Below, piece after piece: positions 36,174-45,526 of a DNA stretch of 64,000 nt (position 1 is its first letter; every line of letters starts with the position of its first letter). The DNA comes from an uncultured Sulfitobacter sp. (GTDB taxonomy: Bacteria > Pseudomonadota > Alphaproteobacteria > Rhodobacterales > Rhodobacteraceae): assembly GCF_947499945.1 (NCBI RefSeq), contig NZ_CANMQD010000002.1:1-64000 (forward strand). Direction: 5' to 3'. A program made the position numbers and the translations under genes. A model generated the notes under the pieces. The model searched no databases. It was given only the letters and a program-made list of their open reading frames with translations, and had not been told where the DNA came from.

Positions 36174-36895
36174 AACGTGGCAGGTGATACGTCCGCAACG
36201 TTTTGCTCCATGGCGTATTTGGCATGAAATTGAAAACTAATTTTTGCAGAGATGTAGCACTAAGTCCAAAACAGCGACTGCAGTTGACCCATCACTGAGT
36301 GCCAACCTCGTTGGTGTTGGTCCTTTTATGTTCAAGCGCCGCGCGTATTCGCACCTCTTGGGGGTCTGCTTTCAGATCATATTGCTGCTCCCAAATCTCC
36401 CCATCCCGCAAAGACATGCGGTGTGTTTGGGGCATGACTGTGCTGCGTCGTAGGGGGCGTGGAAAGCCTGTCATCGCGCGCTGTCTGTTTTCTGGAACGA
36501 TAACCCGAGAGGGATATGTCGCAATGCCAGGATCAGTTTCTTAAATCGCATTCCCCCCAGAATTGATTGTTACGCGATCACCTTCTCCGCCCATATTCGA
36601 GGAAGCGTAGGCCGATAGCAGTGTAAATTTCGGTTTGCATCAGGATTTGCTGATCTTGAGCACCTAAAGCGTGACGTCATTTTCTATCTTTCAAATAAAT
36701 TATGGTGTGGATGGGCTCCGGTTGAAGATTTTTTGTCTGACTTCATTTTCCTTGGTGGGTCCCCGTTGGCTTGAAAGTCCTTTATTTCATCGAAAAATGC
36801 GCGTTTTCAGTTGATAGGTGGTTCTGAAATTTTTGAAAAAACGGTTTTTTGGATGTTTTGACCGGTATTCTGATTTCAAAGTTTAAGGTGAGATC
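36174..36895. other. left border of the decayed mobile region, no gene recognised
   Basis: About 720 bases with only short frames. A minus-strand 60-codon frame at 36292-36474 shows no motif. I looked for a third copy of the tRNA-Gln repeat here as a left end of the outer element and saw none. Confidence 0.35.
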
Positions 36896-37056
36896 ATGAG
36901 CAAGAAAAGACATCGTATATCTACCGCGCAACCTTGGAAGATCTAGATGCAATTGATGCAAAGGCAAAAAGCTACGGCTTTGAAACGCGAGCAAAATTTC
37001 TCAGTCCTGCCTCTGCGGCCTACGGAAAACGCGTAGACGATGGTGTCATCGTATAG
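36896..37056 (+). pseudogene. MobC-like mobilisation accessory protein remnant
   Basis: An ATG after AAGGTGAG starts MSKKRHRIST and then stops after AQPWKI. In the next frame the sequence goes on as YRATLEDLDAIDAKAKSYGF and ETRAKFLS, the pattern of small ribbon-helix-helix relaxosome proteins (xxxEExxAIxxKAxxxGxSxxxxLR). A single frameshift near 36930 joins the two parts. It is about 50 codons long, so it was already short or truncated. It lies just before a relaxase-like remnant, as expected for a mobilisation module. Confidence 0.45.
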
Positions 37057-37193
37057 CTTTCGCATATTTCGTATTAGCGTCATCAACTCGCTAGTGCAGA
37101 CACCGGTCGGCCACACTTGCTGAAGCCCCGTCAGATCAAGGCTATGTCCCGCCATGTCCGGGAAGTAATGACTGCCTCAATTCAAGGCTCGAC

Positions 37194-37718
37194 ATGACGT
37201 GGAGACATACAACCTTTCCCTCTGTGGCTGGACCGGTGATGCACTACCCTTCCAAAGTTGGTCATGTGATGAGCGGCAGTGTTTCGGAAGCGATGATTGA
37301 AGCGTTGGTCAAATTCTTTGTGCGTTTCGAAAAGCCAAGAGGAGATGGTCTGGTTCATTTTACGCTGTCGCTACCGGCTGGAAAAAAGCTGAGTGAAGAT
37401 GGGTGGCACGAAATAGCACGGCATGTTTGAGAGCAAAGCGGGATTCCACCAAACATGGTGCCGTGGGTCGTCTGGGGTGGTGAACAGACCAACTGCGACC
37501 ACGTTCATATCATTTCGGCACAGCAGACTTTCACAAGTCGTTCTCTCAAAGTTGCGACCTCTGTTGGGTTCACACAATGGCTTGCGCGGGATATATGTCA
37601 TCGGCTTAGTTTACTTAAACTAGACAGATTTCGTGATCCGGAAATGTGTCTTGTTATGCCGATACCCAAACAATACAGCAGAAGAACGCCGTTGCGTTTG
37701 AGTTTGCGTCAGACGTGA
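37194..37718 (+). pseudogene. relaxase (MobA-like) remnant, frameshifted
   Basis: One frame gives VHFTLSLPAGKKLSEDGWHEIARHV, the relaxase pattern of a strand HxxLSLPPGxxLSxxxW. Another frame gives VPWVVWGGEQTNCDHVHIIS and TFTSRSL, with the HxH-type metal site of MOB relaxases (CDHVHI). The frames change near 37430-37455. The N-terminal tyrosine and most of the C-terminal region are gone. It indicates a former plasmid or integrative mobilisable element. Confidence 0.5.
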
Positions 37719-38010
37719 ATGCAGTCATGAGCAGGTTCCGGCCGGAAACGCTCGATATGCTCAACAAGGGGCTGCGGGAGATTCAGTCGCCTTAGCAGGT
37801 TGAGGGTCCGACGGAAAAAAAACTGGATATCTGGTCCCCGAGAATTCAGTGACAGGACGTAAAATCAACCCGCGGGATGCCGGCCGCTCATTCTCCTGAA
37901 GGAACATCCTGCTCAGTCTTGCATTCGCAGCGAGGCTCCATCTTGCGGCACATTAGGCAGCACATCGGGAATAGGGTTTTCCCGATTTTTCATCTAGGGA
38001 AAAAGGTATT

Positions 38011-38288
38011 GATGACCGAACTGAATTATCCTCAAAATCCCGCACGAAAAGCTAGATCTGACGCGGAACGATGTCCAGAAGCTTATGCCAATACTCACCG
38101 TGCTCCACCAGGAGGCACAGGAGAAGGAGCTCAATTTCGCGGACCGTCTGTTCAATCTACTCCAGAGGCCTATCGAGAATGCGGATCGGCATGACCGACG
38201 GCTGGCGAACCTGAGCGGGCAGATGGCTTATTTGAAAATTCTTACGGAGGTTGCAACGCAGGACGAGCGATTTGGTTTTTCAGACTGA
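38011..38288 (+). pseudogene. unassigned ORF fragment in the mobile region
   Basis: Starting at MTELNYPQNPARKA and, after a frame change near 38070, continuing as MPILTVLHQEAQEKELNFAD and LFNLLQRPIENADRHDRRL, it could have encoded a charged helical protein of about 90 residues. It follows the mobilisation remnants on the same strand. No family is recognised and the fragment may be meaningless. Confidence 0.25.
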
Positions 38289-38489
38289 AATGGCTGGCCA
38301 GAGAGGCTGGCCTGAAGACATCGCAGAAATTTGCTTTCGATGATACCTCTGGGTGAGGAACGGTATGAGCGACGGTATGCCCTGTAGGCCTGTTTCAGGC
38401 GCTGTTCGAGTGGCACGGCCCATCGCAGAATTTGGATGAAGAAGAACTGTCATTCAATCCATTCTAATTGCTACTATCTTGATCCGCAT

Positions 38490-39334
38490 TTAGAAGATGT
38501 CTCGGAGGGTCTCTACGACCTCTTTGAGTTGCTCAAGTGGCGTCGGATCGCGATATCTACCATCTGTTTCATCGCCATGGTTATGGCCGACAAGGTCTTT
38601 GACCCATGCTCTATCGATATCGCGCAGATGTCGGAGAGGCGTCACAACACGGTGCCTGAATGAATAAAAAGCCTTGCGTGTCGACCCTGACTGCAACTGC
38701 TGATCCATAGCTGTTTTCCATGGCTTATAAAAACATTGCCGTAAGTCTCGGTAGGGCTGTCAGGTGATCGGGTCTAGGTTGATGAAAGGTGTAGTCTGGG
38801 TACGCTGATCGCTTTGCGCTATGGCATTTGCTTTTCCAGTCAGCCAAATTTTTGAGAAAACCGACGGTCGTTTGATGAGAAGTCACTCCAGTGAAGATGA
38901 ATATCAGCAAGCTCTATTGTCTTGCGCTCGAGGTCCGCGCCACACAGTGGCACCAGATCTTTGATATGATTTTTAATACGTTTTATAGCGGTTCCGCCAA
39001 AATCGTCACGCAAAAGCTCCGCGTATATTTTGGCTTGAATGCGCTTCAAGTCTTCTGAAGCGACCGCCGTGAGGAATTGCTGAGCCTCAACTTGGGTCAT
39101 CTTTTGCGTCTTCACCCTCAGTATAGAGATGCAAAAAGCGCTATTTAATAGGGCCGCAAGATTCTTAGCTGTGGAAAACTCGCGGGTGCGGAGGCTTACT
39201 TGGATAAAATCACAGCAGTCTGAGCATGCTACTGGCATGCGTCGCCGCCAAACGTCAACTGCCCCCGACGGTGGACGTGGTTGAGATGGTGCATTCGAAT
39301 CTCCCGATACAGCCGAGCGCCGAATATGCCTCAT
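38490..39334 (-). pseudogene. tyrosine recombinase (phage-type integrase) remnant A
   Basis: The N-terminal part (39334-38840) reads VWRRRMPVACSDCCDFIQVS then LRTREFSTAKNLAALLNSAF and TQVEAQQFLTAV, the SAM-like N-terminus of Rhodobacterales integrases. The C-terminal part (38708-38490) reads AFYSFRHRV, DLVGHNHGDETDGRY and PLEQLKEVVETL, holding the second arginine (in SFRH), the His of the GH motif and the active-site Tyr region. The middle, with the first catalytic Arg and Lys, is deleted. It lies directly left of a copy of the tRNA-Gln end repeat, the usual place for an integrase. Confidence 0.7.
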
Positions 39335-39432
39335 CTAAACCGTTGGCTGGTGTTCCTGTGCGCACGGATGTGATGCAGTGGGGTGAAACCACCGCATCCC
39401 CAACCGGAGGGCTGATAACTATCAATAACTTG

Positions 39433-39456
39433 AGAGAAAACTGGCTGGGGTGGTAG
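39433..39456. repeat. att-like copy of the tRNA-Gln 3' end (inner junction)
   Basis: A 24-base stretch, AGAGAAAA then CTGGCTGGGGTGGTAG, repeats the 3' end of tRNA-Gln and its flank at 47447-47470 with one mismatch; 15 bases are identical without a break. It lacks the rest of a tRNA. It marks an attachment-site duplication next to integrase remnant A. Confidence 0.75.
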
Positions 39457-39832
39457 ATTCCAAGAAAAGTTTGTAACTCATTGTTTTTCTAGATGAAAAA
39501 TTTCGCTACACTTCACTGTGTGATGCAACTGTACTGCACATAGACGTGTAGCGGTCAATGTTTCACAGCATAGATCGAGTGGTATTGTAGCCGATGGGAC
39601 GGAAGCTGAAAAACTAGTGACAGGCTTCAGGTCCATCGCCAGAATCTATGGTCCAATCCGCCCTTCGCGAAGGCTGCCGCATACGGCACGTTGCCGACCT
39701 TCGCGTTGGGTTTAAACGCTTGAGCGAGGTGTCACCAAAGTAGCCATTCGTAATTTTTGCAGCATTCTTACCGCACAAAAGGGCTGCTAAGCGGGTAAAC
39801 CCGACCTTGCCGCCAGCGCGGCCAACGTCCGC
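39457..39832. other. gene-free stretch between the att repeat and the Hint gene
   Basis: No ORF of note. The sequence around 39660-39710 is GC-rich with short inverted runs (CCTTCGCGAAGG), but I cannot assign a function to it. Confidence 0.35.
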
Positions 39833-41256
39833 TTATCTGTTGTGAGCTCTTGACGGTTCGAGGAAATGCATATGGTCAGCCTCGAACTTCTCCATAGCGG
39901 CATCAAAGTTCCATTTGCGAATTTCTTTTTCCCCTTTGGAGTTCGCCAATGCTTGAGTTGCGAGCAGGCGGCGCACTTCTCCGACCTTCAAAATGGTGCG
40001 GGCCGGATCTCTACACATGTTTTGGCTTGGATGTAAAATAGCTTCGAATGCAGTGACCACCGTGCGCCATTCTTCACGGTTCAGCCCATTTAGAACGGCT
40101 GGTCCAAGCAGTAGAGATTCAGACAGACAGCCGTTGGCCGTCACCACTTCGTGCCGCTGGCAGGCGAAATGAATCCACGTGATTTTTGCTTTGCCTTTCA
40201 TGTGCCGGATTCCGGGCAATCCGGTCAGTGCTTTGGCGGGAACAAAGGCCTCGGTCTTGAAATACTCGATTAACTGCCCACCGCCGCCCACCAGTATGCG
40301 GTGCTGCGGCGACACGATGAGGTCTTGTGCAGGCCGACCAACGCCCAAAGCGGCAGCCTGAATGAGCACTGGCTTGTCATCAATCTCGGCATCTTCAAGT
40401 GCGTGCTCACTACTTCGCACCCAGCGAACATTTTGCGGCCCGTGATCTACCGTCAGCACCAGATCACCAGCACGCAAAATTTCTACTGCACGTGGGCCAT
40501 CCGGTGTGTCGATCATGGTGCCGGGGCGTAGCAAACGACCGAGGTGGATTCCATATTCGAGGGATTGGTGCCACTTGTTTGGGTTGTGTAGTTATCGTTG
40601 CCACTCGCGCCATCAACGGTAGAGACGTTCTCACGATTTCCAGTGCGAACCGTATCGTCACCGTTTCCGGCTTGAATATTTCCTCCGGTGGCATCGTCAC
40701 CCAATGTGATCGTATCATTGCCACCTTCTGTATCGATCTCACCAAAATTGGCGCCGTTACCAAAAGTGACCGTATCGTTTTGATTACCGGTTTTGAGCTT
40801 CAGGAAAGTTGCGTTGTCACCAACAGTGAGTACGTCAGCGCCATTGAGCGTGTTCCAATCCCCCGTTGCTGTGAAACCATCGCCGATGGTTATGGTATCC
40901 GCCGCGCCAGATCCATCCAGCTTTCCAAGACTTGCGTTGTGGCCAACATCAAGAGTGAGCCCTTCGGAGGACTGCGCCTCTATGTCGACATTGCTTAGGT
41001 TGGAATTGTCCGCGATTGTGACAGATGGTCTTAGATTGGCCGATGTGATGACTTTGAACGTGTTGGCGTTGCTATCATTGAACACCACGTCGAAATCATG
41101 CGGCCCACCGCTGGAGGCGACGAAAGTGATATTGGAGTTGGCTGACGGGTCGATGACAAAGACATCACCGGGCGACACAGTAATGGTGCCCCCGGCGGCG
41201 ATTTCGCCGGGACCAAGTGGGTCTGTCGTTGAACTTACAATTGTATAGGTGGCCAT
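39833..41256 (-). pseudogene. Hint-domain secreted-type protein with a repeat domain, one-base frameshift
   Basis: From the ATG at 41256 the protein runs through a beta-solenoid-like region with repeats such as GDNATFLKLKTGNQNDTVTF and GNGDDTVRTGN, related in style to RTX nonapeptides. It then enters a Hint (hedgehog/intein) domain at VVCYAP, whose cysteine would be the autoprocessing residue. There the frame is lost: CCCCGG near 40520 would need one more G to read CYAPGTMIDTPDGPRAVE, which continues intact as the Hint domain to 39833 (LVLTVDHGPQNVRWV, IVSPQHRILV, EVVTANGCLSESLL). Such Rhodobacteraceae proteins are exported and usually end with this Hint_2 module. A base-call error is a real alternative. 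Intact length would be about 470 residues. Confidence 0.75.
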
Positions 41257-41708
41257 GGGATCGCTCTGAGTTTTTGTTACCCTAGAGGTCAGCATAAGTT
41301 CGACAGCTTTCCCGCCAGTTAACTTAATGCGCACTTTCGCTTCGAAGGCTCGTGTCCGAAATTATTTGAAGCGGACTTTCGCTATGGTGCAGCACCGGCC
41401 ACTCTGGGCTCAAACCAGACTTTTGGCAGCACGTGGCACTTTCAGCTGCAGCTTAGGTCTTCTTCGAGGCCAATACCCTCATTACAGCTCAATGTAATTT
41501 GCGTTCGCGCAAAGAGACCCGTCTAAGAAGGCTGAAGGCGTTTTGGGCACGGCATGAAAGACGTAAGAGACCAGGCTGATCAATACTTGTGTCGGTTTCG
41601 GCACGTTCAAAAAGCATCAGACGATGGCTATTTGAAGGTTCGCACGTTTGTTCAGGTGCTCAGTTATCGAGACACATATTCTTTGAAAAATGGTTCAGCG
41701 AAGAACGC
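41257..41708. other. intergenic region, no supported gene
   Basis: The 80-codon plus-strand frame at 41554-41802 runs antisense into the next gene and has no motif. The minus-strand promoter of the Hint gene should lie near 41280-41400. Nothing else is seen. Confidence 0.35.
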
Positions 41709-42845
41709 TCACAAAGAAGCGGCTACTCCAACAAAGCCCTTTTCTGCCTCTATGAAGTTTTTTGACAATGACGCGGTTAAGGGGGATTGCGCTGAAAAAT
41801 AAGCGCCAACACGACAAGCCTGAGCGGCAAAGTCGGGATGAACACCCGCGTCGTCATACTTCCGAATGCGCGTTTTGCTGAGCCACCCGCGTTTCTGGGA
41901 TTCTTTTGTGATAAGTTTTATCCGCTGAACAACGTGAAACGTCAGATACACGGATAGATAATCAAGATAGTCTGCAATTTCGATGCCACAGTCGGGGTCA
42001 AAGGCATCAATGACAATATCGACCATATCGTCGGGGCGCAGCGGCCAAGCCTCATCACCAATAAGCCATGCAAGATCTTCTGCTCCGTGACGCATGCCGC
42101 AATATTCAAAATCAAACCATCTCAGTTTGTCTGCGTGATCAATTGCCGCGTTACCCGATCTGCAATCCCATTTAACGAACTGCCCCGTGTGTCCAGACAG
42201 CCGCTCGGACACAGCGATTGGATCAAACTGGTTCGAAATGCCACCAGACATTTCCTGTAGAAACTTGATCGCCCCGACAAAGTTATCCATCCATTCATCG
42301 GTCGCGCCCAGATGTGGCAACATTTTGTGCATCTCGGTCTTACGCGCAGCATTTTGAATACGAAAGATTGACGCGACAGAGTTTTCAGCAAGGACTGCTC
42401 GCGTTTTTTGGCTCACATTTGCAATTTCGATGTTCAATCGCCTATCCCCAACATTTGACTGAAACATGATTTCACCATCCACCCCGAGGCATTGGGGCTG
42501 ATCATCGCAATACTTTCCCAACTCGGTCAGAACAAAAGCTTCAAGATGGGTGCGCCGGAAGTTTGGCCGCAGCGTGGCAAATACTTCCCGATCGTCCAAT
42601 TGAAGCAGCAAACTGGCGCGATCTGATCCACCAGGCGCGAGGATATTTCTCACACTCTGTCCAAAGAACTCCTCAGCCGACTGGATAATGCGATCCCGTG
42701 TACTCAGTTTTTTGGAGGGTTCGCCCATTTCTTTGCCGCCTTTTCTGTTTCCATCAAGTGAGTAGAATACGCGGCGCATTGACCGAATCTCGGGCAGAAA
42801 TTTGTCAGAAACAAGATATTGCACCGGTAATTGCTTCTTCGCCAC
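41709..42845 (-). CDS. aminoglycoside-phosphotransferase-like kinase-fold protein
   Basis: The open frame is 378 codons. The C-terminal lobe reads QFVKWDCRSGNAAID then LRWFDFEYCGMRHGAEDLAWLI, matching the catalytic loop (D-x3-GN) and the metal-binding DFEY of APH/choline-kinase folds. The N-lobe is less clear (ASLLLQLDDREVFATLRPNF). The frame opens with a GTG at 42845; a start at an internal Met near residue 23 or 40 is equally possible as no site has a strong ribosome binding site. It is cytoplasmic. It sits inside the mobile region between the Hint protein and the TKGSGSGG-repeat protein, with no resistance genes near. The substrate is unknown. Confidence 0.65.
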   Translation of the reverse strand: MAKKQLPVQYLVSDKFLPEIRSMRRVFYSLDGNRKGGKEMGEPSKKLSTRDRIIQSAEEFFGQSVRNILAPGGSDRASLLLQLDDREVFATLRPNFRRTHLEAFVLTELGKYCDDQPQCLGVDGEIMFQSNVGDRRLNIEIANVSQKTRAVLAENSVASIFRIQNAARKTEMHKMLPHLGATDEWMDNFVGAIKFLQEMSGGISNQFDPIAVSERLSGHTGQFVKWDCRSGNAAIDHADKLRWFDFEYCGMRHGAEDLAWLIGDEAWPLRPDDMVDIVIDAFDPDCGIEIADYLDYLSVYLTFHVVQRIKLITKESQKRGWLSKTRIRKYDDAGVHPDFAAQACRVGAYFSAQSPLTASLSKNFIEAEKGFVGVAASL

Positions 42846-43082
42846 TGTTCACTGTTACGCGACAATCCAACATAAAGACAGCTTTTGAAGCTCATAGGGA
42901 TGGTTAAGAGGATGTTTTTGTGAATTTTTTAATTGTTTTTAAATAAATCTCTCAAGTACCGTTGAGTGACAAAGACAAGCCCGCAAAGATTTAAGGGGCT
43001 GATAGACCGACTTTGACACGGCGCCTCGTTTTACCATGCGCTGCTGGTCGATAGATAAAAATGTAATTGAAGGGTGAAGAAC

Positions 43083-44405
43083 ATGGATTATACATCAGGC
43101 GGCGGAAGCGCCAGCAGCACAAAATCATATCACAACGGTGGCGTCGAAGGCGACAGCTTCGCCGATTGGTACGACCAAAATCTTGCTTCACATTTTAAGA
43201 ACGTCAATGAAGATAGCACCAAAGGCTCAGGCTCCGGTGGCACCAAGGGCTCCGGCTCTGGCGGTACCAAGGGTTCCGGCTCCGGCGGCACCAAAGGCTC
43301 CGGCTCCGGTGGCACCAAGGGCTCCGGCTCTGGCGGCACCAAAGGCTCTGGCTCCGGCGGCACCAAGGGTTCCGGCTCCGGCGGCACCAAGGGTTCCGGC
43401 TCCGGCGGCACCAAGGGCTCCGGCTCTGGCGGTACCAAGGGTTCCGGCTCCGGTGGCACCAAAGGTTCCGGCTCTGGCGGCACCAAGGGCTCCGGCTCTG
43501 GCGGTACCAAGGGTTCCGGCTCTGGCGGCACCAAGGGCTCCGGCTCCGGCGGCACCAAAGGCTCCGGCTCCGGTGGCACCAAGGGCTCCGGCTCCGGCGG
43601 TACTAAAGGCTCCGGCTCTGGCGGTACTAAAGGCTCCGGCTCTGGCGGTACCAAGGGTTCCGGCTCCGGTGGCACCAAGGGCTCCGGCTCTGGCGGCACC
43701 AAAGGCTCCGGCTCCGGCGGCACGAAGGGCTCCGGCTCCGGCGGTACTAAAGGCTCCGGCTCCGGCGGCACCACTGGTGGAGGTGATCCAGTGGGAGAAA
43801 AAATATCCTATACCTACGACATGGGTGAACCGGGTGAAATTAGCGTTGATGTGACAATGACACCTGCGGGCTCTCTATTCTTCGTGGTGCGCCAATCCGA
43901 TTTTGAGGATGAACCTGCCGACATTGACGGGATACTCTTCAACGTTGCCGACGATAGCACTTTGTCAGATCTGGTCGTCTTTCCAGATGAAAATAACACT
44001 GCGCAAGGTGATCTTACGGATGCACAGATCGACGCAAATGGAGTGACCGAGCTTTCTAACGGGGCTGGTGATGGGAACGCTTATGATGTGGGGCTTCAAT
44101 TCGGCAGCGTGCCAGATAGCGTAGAAGGTGAGATCATCCAGACCAACTTTACTCTCAGTTCTGATGATGGGAGGCCATTGACGTTTGATGATATTGACCT
44201 GAACAACATGAAGGTCATTGTGAATTCCGAATACGATGATGGAGCAGTTCTGGGTGTTACCAACAGCGACAACCCAAGTTGGTCAGCAAATGATGCTGCA
44301 TTCTCTACGGAAGACATAATGGGTCTGATGAACCAAGAGGTTGACGAAGACGCTATCAGTGATTTCGAAGATGATATGCCTGATGACGAGCTGGTGTTCA
44401 TCTAA
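43083..44405 (+). CDS. TKGSGSGG-repeat protein with a C-terminal beta domain
   Basis: The 440-residue protein has three parts. Residues 1-45 are a polar head (MDYTSGGGSASSTKSYHNGG). Residues 46-229 are 23 perfect copies of the octapeptide TKGSGSGG, a flexible basic linker. Residues 230-440 form an acidic globular domain (EKISYTYDMGEPGEISVDVT, DIDGILFNVADDSTL, AYDVGLQFGSV, IIQTNFTLSSDDGRPL) that resembles calcium-rich extracellular anchor-type domains of Rhodobacteraceae proteins. No classical signal peptide is present. AAGGGTG precedes the ATG at 43083; the in-frame GTG at 43074 overlaps it. Every repeat keeps the frame despite varied codons, so the protein is under selection or the array arose recently. 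Its function is unknown. Confidence 0.75.
   Translation: MDYTSGGGSASSTKSYHNGGVEGDSFADWYDQNLASHFKNVNEDSTKGSGSGGTKGSGSGGTKGSGSGGTKGSGSGGTKGSGSGGTKGSGSGGTKGSGSGGTKGSGSGGTKGSGSGGTKGSGSGGTKGSGSGGTKGSGSGGTKGSGSGGTKGSGSGGTKGSGSGGTKGSGSGGTKGSGSGGTKGSGSGGTKGSGSGGTKGSGSGGTKGSGSGGTKGSGSGGTKGSGSGGTTGGGDPVGEKISYTYDMGEPGEISVDVTMTPAGSLFFVVRQSDFEDEPADIDGILFNVADDSTLSDLVVFPDENNTAQGDLTDAQIDANGVTELSNGAGDGNAYDVGLQFGSVPDSVEGEIIQTNFTLSSDDGRPLTFDDIDLNNMKVIVNSEYDDGAVLGVTNSDNPSWSANDAAFSTEDIMGLMNQEVDEDAISDFEDDMPDDELVFI
43218..43769 (+). repeat. coding minisatellite, 23 x 24 bp
   Basis: Exactly 552 bases, 23 units of 24 bases of the form ACC-AAG-GGC-TCC-GGC-TCC-GGC-GGC with third-position variation (aag/aaa, tcc/tct, ggc/ggt, acc/act/acg). 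Units vary only at synonymous sites, all encoding TKGSGSGG. Blocks with the same variants recur, which suggests expansion by unequal exchange or slippage. Copy number may differ between strains. Confidence 0.95.
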
Positions 44406-44517
44406 CCACCAGCTGAAAAATGAGAGCGGGGCATTGTTTGCCCTGCTCTTATCAACATGATTGAGGTGATAGTCCAATTTCAAACACGGCGGGTTCTTCC
44501 GTGTGGTGGGAATTTAT

Positions 44518-44843
44518 TCAGACTTCGTCTTTGAACGCCTTTTGCGCCGCATCGTAGGCAAAGCTGACCTGTACGGCATCTCTGACCGCCGCGACAAAAT
44601 CATCACTAGGGTCTTCATGCACGAAGCCCAGAAATTCGATCTGGGATTGCTCGAGCAAACCGCGCGCCTCGATGATTGAAGCCACGTTTGCGGTCATGAG
44701 GTTGGTGATTTCCTCTTCGACGTGTTGCTCGACCATTTCTTTAGAGATCGCTCTCGACCACAGGAAATCGTTCATGCCTTGGGCACCTGCAATGAGCAGA
44801 AACTTTGCCTTCAGTTCTTCGAGGCGCCAGGTTCATTTGCCAT
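44518..44843 (-). pseudogene. small acidic helical protein, probably frameshifted near its start
   Basis: A good start site (AAGGGAATTCT then ATG at 44843) opens MANEPGASKN and stops. One base later in phase the sequence reads RLEELKAKFLLIAGAQGMND and continues as SKEMVEQHVEEEITNLM, IEARGLLEQSQIEFLGFV and DAVQVSFAYDAAQKAFKDEV to the stop at 44518. A single missing base near 44830 explains the break and gives about 108 residues. If translation begins at the internal ATG at 44775 instead, an 85-residue protein results. No family is recognised. Confidence 0.45.
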
Positions 44844-44882
44844 AGAATTCCCTTAAGATTGGGTCAATAAATTATCGGGTTC

Positions 44883-45341
44883 TCAACACTTTAAAATGTC
44901 TAACTGAAAATCCTGCTTAAAATTGAGCGACAGGGCCGATACTGCATTTGCTGTATTACATTTTATGTATTCTTCGGACCCGTTGAGGCCTTCTGTAGCT
45001 ACATACAAAGCATATACAATCCGATCACGGTGCTTGATACTACGGGTGACTACAAAAGTGCCTTTTGAAATTTCATCACCCGCGTCCAGTACTTTTGACC
45101 CGAATTCGGTTATTTCGAAGCGCCTTTCAAAACTAGACATATAATAGATGAGAAGATCGGCGTCCGCCAGCCCAACATATCCCCTCTGATTGTATTCGAC
45201 ACCTTTGGGCGCATGTTTGTTGATATATTCAATCAAGCCGACGGGTGGTTGGTAGGATACAATATTAAGGTTTAGCTTTTCCTCTGCCATACACTCTCCC
45301 GCTAAGATCCCAGCAAACACTAAATTCAAAATCCAACGCAA
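44883..45341 (-). CDS. small secreted protein of unknown function
   Basis: The 152-residue product has a signal peptide (MRWILNLVFAGILAGECMA, cut about residue 19) and a mature part with PPVGLIEYINKHAPKGVEYN, LADADLLIYYMSSFERRFEI, GTFVVTRSIKHRDRIVYALY and two cysteines (in YIKCNT and the terminal LKC) that may form a disulfide. No family is recognised. It is the only intact secreted protein of the mobile region apart from the repeat protein. Confidence 0.55.
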   Translation of the reverse strand: MRWILNLVFAGILAGECMAEEKLNLNIVSYQPPVGLIEYINKHAPKGVEYNQRGYVGLADADLLIYYMSSFERRFEITEFGSKVLDAGDEISKGTFVVTRSIKHRDRIVYALYVATEGLNGSEEYIKCNTANAVSALSLNFKQDFQLDILKC

Positions 45342-45526
45342 ATCAACATCCTTCAGCTACAAACACAAGACTAGGCAGAGCACCGAGAGCTTACAGCACA
45401 TACTAAATACTCCATGGTTGAAGCCGTGTAACAGGAAAAATTGCGATCGAGAATCGCTTCGTTGATAGTTCCGACAACCCATCTTCCCGAACGGTTAGTT
45501 CGCAACAAGATGCCTGGGGTTAGGAT

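Noticed and set aside
37440..37480. Further copy of the tRNA-Gln att repeat (TCTGGGGTGGTGAA)
   Set aside because: Only about 10 bases match and they are part of the relaxase-like coding frame VVWGGE.
41709..42845. Aminoglycoside resistance gene
   Set aside because: Only the general kinase fold is visible; no specific APH subclass match or resistance context.
43218..43769. CRISPR array
   Set aside because: Units are contiguous 24-bp copies without spacers and encode protein.
43130..43774. Long minus-strand frame coding PPEPEPLV repeats
   Set aside because: It is the reverse strand of the TKGSGSGG array; periodic DNA opens all frames. It lacks a start site, and the plus frame has the ribosome binding site and a folded C-terminal domain.
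43138..43854. Plus-strand frame coding APAPVAPRAP-type repeats
   Set aside because: Shadow frame of the same array. Its residues vary between units while the TKGSGSGG frame is constant, showing which frame is selected.
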